A stretch of 64,000 bases of DNA, from NCBI RefSeq assembly GCF_016107655.1, contig NZ_JABASX010000002.1, positions 248,001 to 312,000 on the forward strand, in the 5' to 3' direction. The translations under genes and the position numbers were made by a program. The stretch comes from Brevibacterium antiquum (GTDB lineage Bacteria > Actinomycetota > Actinomycetes > Actinomycetales > Brevibacteriaceae). The notes under the pieces were generated by a model. That model saw only the letters and a program-made list of their open reading frames with translations, ran no database searches and was not told the origin of the DNA. Positions 23,549 through 32,317 of the stretch are shown one piece after another; the stretch's first letter is position 1, and every line of letters starts with the position of its first letter.

Positions 23549-25726
23549 ATGTTCTCTCTGCCTTGGCTCGAACTCTCTCGCTTCAAGCGGCACACGATCA
23601 CTCGACTGGCGATCATCGTCGTTGCCGTCATCCCCGCGATCTACGGCGGACTCTACCTGGCTTCCAACTGGGCACCGACCGACAACCTCGACAAGCTTCA
23701 GGCAGCCGTGGTCAACACAGACGAAGGGGCCGAGAAGCCCAGCTCCGAAGGTGAGAAGCTCCAGGCAGGTGATGAGCTCGTCGACCAAATCACCCCCAAG
23801 GGCGAAGGTGGATTCGACTGGCAGGAGACATCCCTGGAGGAGGCCAACGACGGCCTCGCCGAAGGCAAGTACTTCGCTGTCCTCGAGATCCCGAAGAACT
23901 TCTCCGAGCGACTAGTATCGACCGGCGGAGACGATCCCGAGCAGGCAGGACTGAATCTGCGCACCGATGATGCGCACAATTTCATCGTGGGGCAGATGGC
24001 GGGAACCATCCTCAACGAGATCAAATCAGGACTGAACGAGACCACTACGGCCGAATACGTCTCCGAGGTCTACCTCGGCTTCAACGACATCCATTCCTCG
24101 ACGAAAAAGGCCGTCGACGGGGCGAGGCAGCTCAACGACGGTGCCGTCGATCTCCACGACGGAACGGGCGAGCTCTCCGACGGTGCGCATACCCTCGACA
24201 AGGGAGTCGGCACGCTGCAGACCGGCATCGGTGACCTCGATGAGGGGGCTGGTGAGCTGAAAAAGGGCAGCGGCGATCTGAAGACCGGCGCAGATAAGCT
24301 GGCCAAGAGCACGACCGAGGCGAAGAACGGTTCGAAGAAGGTCGCCGACGGTGCCGGGCAGGTCGCCGACGGAACGGGCCAGTTGCGCGATACAGCTGAC
24401 GAGGCCACGGACAGGGCCGAGGAGCTCAAAGACAAGGCCGACGACCTCGTCGACGGGACGCGGCCCAAGCTGAACCAGGCGGAGGACGACTTCGACTCGG
24501 CGCGGAACACGGTCAACGGCGACATGGATGACCGGGTCGCACAGCTGCGCGAAGACTACCCCGACGATCCGAATGTGGCGAAACTAGCCGATGACATGGA
24601 CAACCTCGGCGGGGATCTGGACAAGGCCCACGGGCGAGCGTCGAAGGCGGCAGACGAGGCTAAGGATCTCGAAGATCCGGTCAAGAACGCCGTAGACGAC
24701 GTCATGGGCAAGATCAGGGAGGCCGACAAGAAGATCGGCAAACTCGACGACGGCGCACAGAAGGTGGCCACAGGAGCCGATGATCTGCACTCCGGGCTGA
24801 TCAAACTCGACGCCGGTGCAGGCGACTTGGCCAAGGGTGCCGGCGACCTCAATGACGGCGTCATACAGCTCAAAGACGGCACCGAGAAGGCCAAGACGGG
24901 CGTTGCCGACCTCAAGGACGGATCCTCACAGCTGGCTGACGGCTCAGATGAACTCGACAAGGGTGCGAAGAAGCTCGTCGACGGTTCCGGGGAGCTCGCC
25001 GACAAGCTGGCCGATGGCCTCAAGCAGATCCCGACCTATGACAAGTCCGACCGCGAGAATCGCTCGGACGTCGTCGCTGTGCCCGTCGATGCCCAGAAGC
25101 TCAAGGACAACTCCGTGGACGCCTACGGCGAGGGCCTGGCCGCGTTCTTCGTCTCCCTCGCCCTGTGGATCGGCGGCATGATCACCTACATGGTCATCAA
25201 CGCGATCCCGTACCGTGCACTGATGTCATCGGCGAAGTCCTCCCGAATCGCCTGGGCCGGCTACGTGCCCGGCCTCCTGTTCGGGGTAGCCCAAGTCGCG
25301 GTGCTCTACGGAGTCCTCACCTTTGCTCTCGACTTCTCCGCCGGCAGCTGGTTGTGGACCCTATTGTTCTCGATCCTCGTGGTGGCCAGCTTCCACGCGG
25401 TCCACCAACTCTGCGTCGCGGCCTTGGGAGGTGTCGGCAGGCTTGTCGCCCTGGTCCTGCTCATGGTCCAGATCGCCTCGGCGGGAGGCACCTATCCGGT
25501 GCAGACAGCGCCTGGCATCTTCCAGATCATCTCGCCCTTCCTGCCGATGACCCACGCGGTCAACGGCCTGCGGACCCTGATCGCCGGCGGAGACATGTTC
25601 ATCGCCGCTCAAGCGGCAGTCGTCCTGCTGCTGATGACCGCGATCTGTCTGTTGGCAACCATGTTCGTGTGCGGTCGGAAGCGCACGGTCACGCTGACCC
25701 AACTGCATCCGAGCCTCTCGCTGTAG
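23549..25726 (+). CDS. YhgE/Pip-domain membrane protein
   Basis: 725 residues. One membrane segment at the N-terminus (about 20-40) is followed by the NLDKLQAAVVNTDEGA block typical of YhgE/Pip proteins. Then comes a long extracytoplasmic region (about 150-510) built of repeats with D-G-A/T-x-x-L pattern, such as LNDGAVDLHDGTGELSDGA, predicted to form extended coiled coils. Five to six membrane segments at the C-terminus resemble the ABC-2 type permease domain. Relatives include the phage infection protein of Lactococcus and parts of type VII secretion systems. With the upstream ATPase it probably forms an export or envelope complex. Substrate unknown. Confidence 0.88.
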   Translation: MFSLPWLELSRFKRHTITRLAIIVVAVIPAIYGGLYLASNWAPTDNLDKLQAAVVNTDEGAEKPSSEGEKLQAGDELVDQITPKGEGGFDWQETSLEEANDGLAEGKYFAVLEIPKNFSERLVSTGGDDPEQAGLNLRTDDAHNFIVGQMAGTILNEIKSGLNETTTAEYVSEVYLGFNDIHSSTKKAVDGARQLNDGAVDLHDGTGELSDGAHTLDKGVGTLQTGIGDLDEGAGELKKGSGDLKTGADKLAKSTTEAKNGSKKVADGAGQVADGTGQLRDTADEATDRAEELKDKADDLVDGTRPKLNQAEDDFDSARNTVNGDMDDRVAQLREDYPDDPNVAKLADDMDNLGGDLDKAHGRASKAADEAKDLEDPVKNAVDDVMGKIREADKKIGKLDDGAQKVATGADDLHSGLIKLDAGAGDLAKGAGDLNDGVIQLKDGTEKAKTGVADLKDGSSQLADGSDELDKGAKKLVDGSGELADKLADGLKQIPTYDKSDRENRSDVVAVPVDAQKLKDNSVDAYGEGLAAFFVSLALWIGGMITYMVINAIPYRALMSSAKSSRIAWAGYVPGLLFGVAQVAVLYGVLTFALDFSAGSWLWTLLFSILVVASFHAVHQLCVAALGGVGRLVALVLLMVQIASAGGTYPVQTAPGIFQIISPFLPMTHAVNGLRTLIAGGDMFIAAQAAVVLLLMTAICLLATMFVCGRKRTVTLTQLHPSLSL

Positions 25727-25806
25727 GGCCTGATTTCCGCCGAGGCGGCGGTGCGTCGGCGCGCACCGTCGTCCCGTCATCCCCGTTGTCCGGGGCGGCG
25801 AACGGG

Positions 25807-26529
25807 TCAACCGTCATCGAAATACCGCAGATATCGCTGTGGTTCCTGGAGGAAACGCCTCCAATGGTCGACCATGTCGAGCCGATCCCATGTGGATTCG
25901 CGCAGCCCCCATTCCCCGACCTCGACGAGTTTGGCGCCCTCTGCGCGGGCGAGGGCGGGGGAGTGGGTGGCCATAATGGTCTGCAGCCCCGCGCGATCTC
26001 GCGCTCGGATGAGCTGCAGCAGGGTGAGTGAGGCGGTGAAGGACAGGGCGCTTTCCGGTTCGTCGAGGACCCACAGCCCCAAGTCCATGAACTTCCCCGT
26101 CAACATCTCGATGAACATCTCACCGTGTGACTGCTGCGAGTAGTGGTGGCCGCGGCCGGCGCCGATCTCCATCAGGTAGGCCATGTTCTCGTGCATTGTT
26201 TCGGCGCGGAGGAAGAAGGCGCCCCGTTTGGAAGTCGCGCCGCGGACGATCTGCACGTGTTCGCTCAACTCCGGGATTTCCTCGGCGTGGTCTCGAACCT
26301 CCCATCCCGTGCCGCCTCCGTGCGGAAGGTCAAGGGAGGTGGCCAATGCTTCGATGAGCGTCGACTTGCCCGAGCCGTTCTCGCCGACGAAGACGGTTGT
26401 GCGCTCGAACTCGAAGCCGTCCAGAAAGTCACGCACAGCAGGAAGGTCATGCAGCCATGGGGTGAGCTCTGGCGGAGAGTGCGCATGTTTGGTCACCGAC
26501 CGCAGCGGCAGATCTACCCGGGAATCCAT
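25807..26529 (-). CDS. AAA/ABC-type ATPase (COG3910-like)
   Basis: 240 residues from ATG 26529, chosen because a promoter with a -10 box seven bases before it makes this a leaderless start; the frame extends upstream. Seen: Walker A FVGENGSGKSTLIEAL, a Q-loop region, GEMFIEMLTG in the signature position, Walker B LWVLDEPESALS with the catalytic glutamate, and the H-loop MATHSPALA. The protein is soluble. Such small predicted ATPases occur singly and their role is unknown. Confidence 0.8.
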   Translation of the reverse strand: MDSRVDLPLRSVTKHAHSPPELTPWLHDLPAVRDFLDGFEFERTTVFVGENGSGKSTLIEALATSLDLPHGGGTGWEVRDHAEEIPELSEHVQIVRGATSKRGAFFLRAETMHENMAYLMEIGAGRGHHYSQQSHGEMFIEMLTGKFMDLGLWVLDEPESALSFTASLTLLQLIRARDRAGLQTIMATHSPALARAEGAKLVEVGEWGLRESTWDRLDMVDHWRRFLQEPQRYLRYFDDG

Positions 26530-26536
26530 GTGTACG

Positions 26537-26564
26537 AATGTAGACGACGGTATGGACATGACAA
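26537..26564 (-). promoter_or_regulatory. Promoter of the ATPase gene
   Basis: On the minus strand TTGTCA and TACATT are 16 bp apart, and ATG 26529 follows seven bases after the -10 box. This is a clear leaderless promoter. Confidence 0.6.
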
Positions 26565-26638
26565 TTCTGGGCAACGGCGCCGAGACGGCTGGCGAAGACA
26601 GCTGACGTGCCGATGAGGCAGCCCCCGCAACTAACCCC

Positions 26639-27238
26639 CTACCCGAACGCAAGCCGCAGCGCCAGGATCACCAGCACCACCGCGATGAGGATGTCGAGGA
26701 CCTGCCACACCCGCGGCCTGGCAAGGTAGCGCGAAAGACCGCGGGCGCCGTAGCCGATGCCGAGGAACCAGGTGAGCGAGCCCAGCATTGCCCCGATCGT
26801 GAACGGCCAGATCCCTCCCGGACCCTGCTGATTCGCCAGATTGCCGAGCATCACGACGGTGTCGAGGTAGACCCCGGGATTGAGGAAGGTCAGCGCCAGA
26901 GTCGTTGCGATGATGGACTTCAGACTGCGCTGATGCGTATCCGCCGTCAGCCCTGATGCCTCGCGCGCCGAACGCAGACTGCCCCACGCGTACCAGAGCA
27001 GATAGGCCACTCCCAGCCACCGTAGAATCTCCAAGGCCCACGGTGCCAGGAGCACGATCGCTCCGATGCCGACGGTGCCCGCGCCGATGAGAAGGACGTC
27101 GGCGAGGATGCAGATCGTGAGCACCACGCCGAGGTGCTCCCGGCGAATACCCTGCCGCAGGACAAGGGCGTTCTGCGGTCCGACTGCGATGATGAGCGAC
27201 CAACCGGCGAGGGTTCCGCTGATGAGATGAGTGAGCAC
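26639..27238 (-). CDS. lysE: LysE/ArgO-family amino acid exporter
   Basis: 199 residues with six hydrophobic segments and the LysE family blocks AVGPQNALVLRQGIRREH and LTFLNPGVYLDTVVMLG. Members export basic amino acids (lysine, arginine) when intracellular levels rise. The start is GTG 27238 with no clear ribosome-binding site. The divergent gene encodes a LysG/ArgP-type regulator, the arrangement known from Corynebacterium. Confidence 0.9.
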   Translation of the reverse strand: MLTHLISGTLAGWSLIIAVGPQNALVLRQGIRREHLGVVLTICILADVLLIGAGTVGIGAIVLLAPWALEILRWLGVAYLLWYAWGSLRSAREASGLTADTHQRSLKSIIATTLALTFLNPGVYLDTVVMLGNLANQQGPGGIWPFTIGAMLGSLTWFLGIGYGARGLSRYLARPRVWQVLDILIAVVLVILALRLAFG

Positions 27239-27307
27239 CCGAAAAGACTATGACGCGCACGGTGATAAGAAAAACAACAGAATCTTCATCTGATGCACAA
27301 TTGCTTC

Positions 27308-28258
27308 ATGAACATCGATCACGTCAAAGCTCTGGCCGCCGTCGTCGATGAAGGCACGGTGGAAGGCGGGGCCTTCGTTCTGGGTGTCACACCATCGGCG
27401 ACGAGCCAGCGCATCCGCACCCTCGAATCCCGCATCGGTCAGGTGCTCGTTCGCCGCACGAACCCCATCACCGTCACCGAGGCGGGGGAAGCGGTCCTGA
27501 AATATGCGCGCGAGATCGAGCTCCTCGAGTCCGAAACCATGGATCGTCTCCATGGCATCGACGTCGGGGCCCCGGACGGGGTCGGTTCCGCCCCGGCCCA
27601 CCGACGCAGGAGGGTCCCTACGGTTCTGCGGATCGGGGTCAACGCAGATTCGCTGGCAACCTGGTTCCGCCCGATCTTCGCCGAGGTGGCGAAGTGGGAC
27701 GATATCGTCATTCGCATCGAGGTTGCCGACCAGAACGTTGCCCTGCCCCTGCTGACTTCGGGGGAGGTGCTCGGCACCATCACCTCTGCGGCCTCCGGCG
27801 GCTACGGCACTCAGGTGCAGAGACTCGGGTCCATGCGCTACGTCGCCGTCGCGTCGAAGGGGCTACTGAGCAGACACCGTGGGCTCGGCGGTCAGGTCGG
27901 GTCCGGTGAGATCAGGTCCGGTACCGACGCCGAGGTGGACCTCGGGTCCCTGCCGATGGTGAATTTCGGTAAGGACGATGATCTGCAGTTCGCCTTCCTG
28001 CGCAGGGTGGGGATCACCGGCATCCCTCCGATGTCAGTGGTGCCCAGCTCCTCGGAATTTGCAGTCGCGGTCGAGGCCGGGGTCGGCTGGGGGCTGATCC
28101 CCATCGTGCAGCTGGGAGACCTCAGCGATGACCTTGTGCCGATCTCGGCGGATCCGACCATCGACGTGGACCTGTACTGGCATCACTGGAATCTCGCTTC
28201 TGAGAAGCTCGGTCGACTCACCGAGGCTCTCCATCGGGCCGCAGCCCAGATGAGGTGA
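27308..28258 (+). CDS. lysG: LysR-family regulator of the LysG/ArgP type
   Basis: 316 residues from ATG 27308. The N-terminal winged HTH (HVKALAAVVDEGTVEGGA, TPSATSQRIRTLESRIGQVLVRR) matches LysG/ArgP. The rest is a periplasmic-binding-protein-like effector domain. An unusual spacer of Gly, Pro and His residues (GAPDGVGSAPAHRRRR) separates the two. In the known system the protein senses lysine or arginine and activates the divergent exporter gene. The 69-bp intergenic region would hold the operator. Confidence 0.88.
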   Translation: MNIDHVKALAAVVDEGTVEGGAFVLGVTPSATSQRIRTLESRIGQVLVRRTNPITVTEAGEAVLKYAREIELLESETMDRLHGIDVGAPDGVGSAPAHRRRRVPTVLRIGVNADSLATWFRPIFAEVAKWDDIVIRIEVADQNVALPLLTSGEVLGTITSAASGGYGTQVQRLGSMRYVAVASKGLLSRHRGLGGQVGSGEIRSGTDAEVDLGSLPMVNFGKDDDLQFAFLRRVGITGIPPMSVVPSSSEFAVAVEAGVGWGLIPIVQLGDLSDDLVPISADPTIDVDLYWHHWNLASEKLGRLTEALHRAAAQMR

Positions 28259-28317
28259 GCCCGCGTCGGTCAGAGAGCGAAGGCATTCGTTCGAATGCCG
28301 GTCGCATCGTCGACGGC

Positions 28318-28908
28318 TCAGCTGCTTGGTTCGAGTACTTTCGCGATCAGCCACCTGAGCTGATCGAGCGCGGCATCGACGGTGACGCGCTCGGGAGTCA
28401 CGATCGAGTGCAGAGCCAGCCCGTCGAGCATGGTGAATAGCGCAACGGAGGTGGAAGCCACCTCGGCGGGGTCGATATGCCCCTCCGTGGCCAGGATCCC
28501 AAGCCAGCGATGCAGGCACTCATAGGTGAAGTCGTGGCCGTACTCGAGGAGCCTGCGGGTCACGGCCTGGCGTTCGGGCCCGAGGGCGCTGATATGCATC
28601 GTGAGCCACAGCTCGAGCTGCATATCGCGGTGCTCGTGGCTGGGCAGGAACTGCGCGCAGCACTCGAAAAGGCGATCGACCGGATCCAGGCCGGATTCGG
28701 AGATCGAGAAGTCCTTGACTGCGGTTCGCATGGAGCCGCGAGCGATGGCCTCGTGCAGGTCAGCCTGGGTGGGGAAGTAGTGACGCAGCGTCGAGGCACC
28801 GATCCCAGCCTCTTTGGCGACCGCCCGCACACTGAGGTTGGTCTGTCCGGGCGGAGCCTGCTCAGCCAGACGGATTGCCGCAGAGATGATGTCATCGCGT
28901 CGCGACAT
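28318..28908 (-). CDS. TetR-family regulator
   Basis: 196 residues. The N-terminal HTH (LSVRAVAKEAGIGASTLRHYFPTQADL) is typical TetR; the C-terminal region is a helical ligand-binding domain of the AcrR type. GAGAGGAG stands before ATG 28908. It is divergent from a small multidrug-export-type protein, with a 15-bp palindrome between them, so it probably controls both. Confidence 0.88.
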   Translation of the reverse strand: MSRRDDIISAAIRLAEQAPPGQTNLSVRAVAKEAGIGASTLRHYFPTQADLHEAIARGSMRTAVKDFSISESGLDPVDRLFECCAQFLPSHEHRDMQLELWLTMHISALGPERQAVTRRLLEYGHDFTYECLHRWLGILATEGHIDPAEVASTSVALFTMLDGLALHSIVTPERVTVDAALDQLRWLIAKVLEPSS

Positions 28909-28950
28909 TCGTGCTCCTCTCGGCCTCGCGCATCATTGCTGTTTTCTGTA

Positions 28951-28965
28951 TAGTACAACGTACTA
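28951..28965. promoter_or_regulatory. TetR operator between the regulator and the exporter gene
   Basis: TAGTAC-AAC-GTACTA is a perfect inverted repeat. It overlaps TATAGT (28949-28954), a likely -10 box for the exporter gene, so binding would block transcription. Confidence 0.6.
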
Positions 28966-29068
28966 GCACGCTGTGCCAGAAGGACGGGTTCCTGCGTCGA
29001 GATTGACCGTGGCCCTCGCGTGCGCCACATCGACAGAGACTCCGAACCAATGAAAATGGAGCCCCAGA

Positions 29069-29548
29069 ATGATCGAAAGCATCCAGGAATTCGCCGGATC
29101 GATCCCCGACTGGCTGCAGTGGGCAGGCATCATCCTCGTCTCCGCGATCCCGTTCGTCGAGTCCTACTTCGGTGCCGTCATCGGCGTCGCGATCGGTCTG
29201 CACCCCGTCGTTGCGATCTTCATGGCCGTCATCGGCAACGTGGTGTCGATGCTCGCCGTCGTCTACGGTGCCGGAGCCATTCGCGATAGGGCGAGGAAGA
29301 ACAGAGACGAGAGCGAAGAGCCCTCGCAGAAGCGCCAAAGGCTCAAACGCATGTTCGACAAGTTCGGTGTCCCCGGGGTCTCTCTGCTGGGACAGACCCT
29401 GCTGCCGTCTCAGATCACTTCGATGGCGATGGTCGGATTCGGTGCCGATCGCAACGCCGTGGCATTCTGGCAGATCATCTCGATCATCCTGTGGGGTGTG
29501 CTCTTCGGCGTCCTCGCCTCCGTGGGCGTCGAACTCGCACTGCGCTGA
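29069..29548 (+). CDS. Small multidrug export family protein (PF06695)
   Basis: 159 residues with four to five hydrophobic segments. The opening AIPFVESYFGAVIGVAIG is the recognisable family block, and FDKFGVPGVSLLGQTLLPSQ follows in the second half. A basic cytoplasmic loop (about residues 75-95) lies between. TGGAG precedes ATG 29069. The name 'small multi-drug export' comes from early work and is weakly supported. Control by the divergent TetR protein suggests an inducible membrane function. Confidence 0.8.
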   Translation: MIESIQEFAGSIPDWLQWAGIILVSAIPFVESYFGAVIGVAIGLHPVVAIFMAVIGNVVSMLAVVYGAGAIRDRARKNRDESEEPSQKRQRLKRMFDKFGVPGVSLLGQTLLPSQITSMAMVGFGADRNAVAFWQIISIILWGVLFGVLASVGVELALR

Positions 29549-29630
29549 GAGCTCGGTCGCGCGAGCTCGCGCTGTGGTGATGGATCAGGGGCTGGGCGGC
29601 TGCGTCAGTGGCGACATCTAGACTGTGCCC

Positions 29631-31754
29631 ATGACCGAATCCACCCCGACTGCAACGACCATCGACGCCGACGAATTCGCCGTTCAGGCTCAGCGCATCC
29701 TGGCCGAGCTCACTGCGAATCCCGAGGCCCAGTTCCGGGACGGCCAGCTCGAATCGATCCGCGATCTGGTGGTGGAGAAGAAGAGGGTCCTCGTGGTCCA
29801 GCGGACCGGGTGGGGCAAGTCGGCCGTGTACTTCGTGGCGACCAGAATGCTTCGGGCGGCCGGCACCGGTCCCAGCCTCATCATCTCCCCGCTGTTGGCG
29901 CTGATGCGCGACCAGATCGCCGCGGCGCAGCGCGCCGGGGTTCGCGCAGCCAGCCTCAACTCCTCCAACGTCACCGAGTGGGACACCGTCCTCGATGATC
30001 TCAGGGCTGGCAACCTCGACGTTCTCCTCGTCTCGCCCGAACGGCTGAACAACCCGCAGTTCCGTGACGAAGTCCTCCCGCAGCTGCTGGCCTTCCTCGG
30101 CCTCATCGTCGTCGACGAAGCTCACTGCATCTCCGACTGGGGCCATGATTTCCGTCCCGACTACCGGCGGATCGGACACATCCTGGCCGAACTGCCGGGC
30201 AGCACCCCTGTCCTCGCCACAACTGCCACCGCCAACTCCCGGGTGGTCACCGATGTCGCCGAACAGCTCGGCCACGACACCACCGTCGTCCGCGGTGAGC
30301 TCGCCCGTGACTCCCTCCGGCTCGGGGTCCAACCCGGACTCGACGCGAGCGCACGCATCGCATGGCTGTGTGCCCACCTCGGTGATTTCACCGGTTCGGG
30401 AATCATCTACACGCTCACGGTCAGCGCGGCCGAAGACATCACCAGAATTCTGCGCGACCGGGGTCACGAGGTCCGTGCCTACACCGGCCGGACCGATGCT
30501 GAGGAGCGGGCCGAGCTTGAGCAGCAGCTCAAAGACAACCGGATCAAGGCGCTCGTGGCCACCTCTGCGCTGGGAATGGGGTTCGACAAACCGGACCTCG
30601 GCTTCGTCATCCACATTGGTGCGCCATCATCTGCCGTCGCCTATTACCAGCAGGTTGGCCGTGCCGGTCGTGCCACGGACTCCGCGGATGTCCTGCTCCT
30701 GCCCGGTGCTGAGGACCAGGAGATCTGGAACTACTTCGCCACCGCCTCGATGCCCAATCAGTCCGACGCGAACGCCGTGCTTCAGTCCCTCGCCGAGGCG
30801 GACGGCCCCCTGTCCGTGGCTCGCTTGGAGACGCTGGTCGGGACCAAACGCACCCGCCTGCAGCTGCTGCTGAAGACCCTCGAAGTCGAAGACGCCGTGA
30901 CCAAGATCAAGGGCGGTTACATCTCGACTGGCCGAGGTTGGACCTACGACCAGGAACGATATGAGAAGGTCGCCGCCGTGCGCGCAGCTGAGGCGCAGGC
31001 GATGCTCGACTACGAGTCCACTGGCGAATGCCGAATGGAATTCCTCATTCGCCAACTTGATGACCCCGACCCCACACCCTGCGGACGCTGCGACAACTGC
31101 GCCGGAACCTGGTGGTCGGCCGAGATCTCGGACGAGAACAGGCAGGCAACGGCAGGAACTCTGCATCGCATCGGCCTGCCCATCGACCCGCGCAGTACCT
31201 GGCCCAGCGGCATGGCCAACATCGGAGTCCCGCTCAAGGGCCGCATTCCCGCCGGAGAGTTGGCGGCCGAGGGCCGAGCCATCGCACGGCTCAGCGACTT
31301 GGGACAGGGTCAGACCTTGAGATCATTCCTCGCACCTGACGCTCCCGATGCCGAAGTGCCCGCACAGATCGGCAAATGGTGCCTTGAGGTCCTGGCCCAA
31401 TGGGACTGGGAGATCCGCCCTGAAGTCGTCGTCTCGGTGCCAAGCGCGCGCAGGCCCACGACAGTGAGATCCTTGGCGGCGAATCTGGCCTCCGCAGGAC
31501 GACTCATCGACGGGGGAGAGCTGCTGCAGGTTCATGACCACGGCACCCCCGAGGTCAACAGTGCCTTTCGGGTGAAAGATCTCTACGATGCGTTCGTCGT
31601 CCCGCCCGAGGTCGGGGAGGCAGTGGCCGGAAAGGCGGTGCTTCTCGTCGACGACGAGGTCGTCTCACGGTGGACGATGGCGATCGGGGCGCGACTGCTC
31701 AGGCAGGCGGGGGCGACTGCGGTGCTGCCGTTCGCACTCGCACTGCGTGCCTGA
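29631..31754 (+). CDS. recQ: RecQ-family helicase with C-terminal phosphoribosyltransferase-like end
   Basis: 707 residues from ATG 29631, which lies six bases after TAGACT (leaderless); GTG 29625 is the other option. Seen: Walker A RTGWGKS (about 58-64), VVDEAHCISDWGHDFRP, motif VI QQVGRAGRA, and the RecQ zinc-binding cysteines (C in GECRM, then CGRCDNC). There is no HRDC domain. Instead the last 50 residues contain VLLVDDEVVSRWTMAIGARLL, the PRPP-binding loop pattern of type I phosphoribosyltransferases. This fused form occurs in actinobacteria, as far as I recall. It unwinds DNA in repair; the role of the C-terminal part is unknown. Confidence 0.88.
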   Translation: MTESTPTATTIDADEFAVQAQRILAELTANPEAQFRDGQLESIRDLVVEKKRVLVVQRTGWGKSAVYFVATRMLRAAGTGPSLIISPLLALMRDQIAAAQRAGVRAASLNSSNVTEWDTVLDDLRAGNLDVLLVSPERLNNPQFRDEVLPQLLAFLGLIVVDEAHCISDWGHDFRPDYRRIGHILAELPGSTPVLATTATANSRVVTDVAEQLGHDTTVVRGELARDSLRLGVQPGLDASARIAWLCAHLGDFTGSGIIYTLTVSAAEDITRILRDRGHEVRAYTGRTDAEERAELEQQLKDNRIKALVATSALGMGFDKPDLGFVIHIGAPSSAVAYYQQVGRAGRATDSADVLLLPGAEDQEIWNYFATASMPNQSDANAVLQSLAEADGPLSVARLETLVGTKRTRLQLLLKTLEVEDAVTKIKGGYISTGRGWTYDQERYEKVAAVRAAEAQAMLDYESTGECRMEFLIRQLDDPDPTPCGRCDNCAGTWWSAEISDENRQATAGTLHRIGLPIDPRSTWPSGMANIGVPLKGRIPAGELAAEGRAIARLSDLGQGQTLRSFLAPDAPDAEVPAQIGKWCLEVLAQWDWEIRPEVVVSVPSARRPTTVRSLAANLASAGRLIDGGELLQVHDHGTPEVNSAFRVKDLYDAFVVPPEVGEAVAGKAVLLVDDEVVSRWTMAIGARLLRQAGATAVLPFALALRA

Positions 31755-31804
31755 GGAAGATCATCAGCATCTATCTCGGACCCGAATCTCACCGGGTGGG
31801 CTGG

Positions 31805-32317
31805 TTACCTCAGGGCTGCCCGGATGTCCTTAACCAGAGTGGGGGTCCTCCACTGGCTGACCTCTGATGCCCACCGTGTCCATGGGTAGGCGAGTCGGAC
31901 GAGGTAGTAGTTGACATATTCGACGACTCCGAACGCCCAAACGACGACCACGACGACTGTGGCGATCGTCCCGGAAGGTGCGTTGACGATCACACCCACC
32001 AGACCCGTGATCAGGGCGACCGGGGTGATCAGCCTCAACCCGCGAAAGCACCGCGCGGCCATGTGCGGCATTCGGTCTGGGGCGGCCTGGGCCTTGCTGA
32101 CGGGCATCCGGGAGCGCATCAGCAGCCAATAGGCACTGGCCTGAAGCAGGACGAACAGCAGAGGAAGTAGAGCCCACCACAAGGCCGCGACAGCGCCGGA
32201 GGATTCGAGTCGGGACCGCCACATGAGCGCGACCAGCGCGAACACTGCTGCAGCCGCGAGCTCGCCGAGCCCCAGATTCAGGTACCGGGAGCGCGGCTGT
32301 GAGAATCGATCGCTCAC
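31805..32317 (-). CDS. Hypothetical membrane protein
   Basis: 170 residues, not recognised. Two hydrophobic segments in the N-terminal half (about 18-33 and 43-68), a basic central loop with MPHMAARCFRGLRL, and two more segments (about 95-130). The GTG start overlaps the stop of the VOC gene (GTGA), so both are translated from one message. No enzymatic motif is visible. Confidence 0.65.
   Translation of the reverse strand: MSDRFSQPRSRYLNLGLGELAAAAVFALVALMWRSRLESSGAVAALWWALLPLLFVLLQASAYWLLMRSRMPVSKAQAAPDRMPHMAARCFRGLRLITPVALITGLVGVIVNAPSGTIATVVVVVVWAFGVVEYVNYYLVRLAYPWTRWASEVSQWRTPTLVKDIRAALR

Noticed and set aside
24100..25020. Repetitive DNA array
   Set aside because: The repeats are protein-level coiled-coil motifs of the YhgE ectodomain, not a CRISPR or satellite array; there are no regular identical units.
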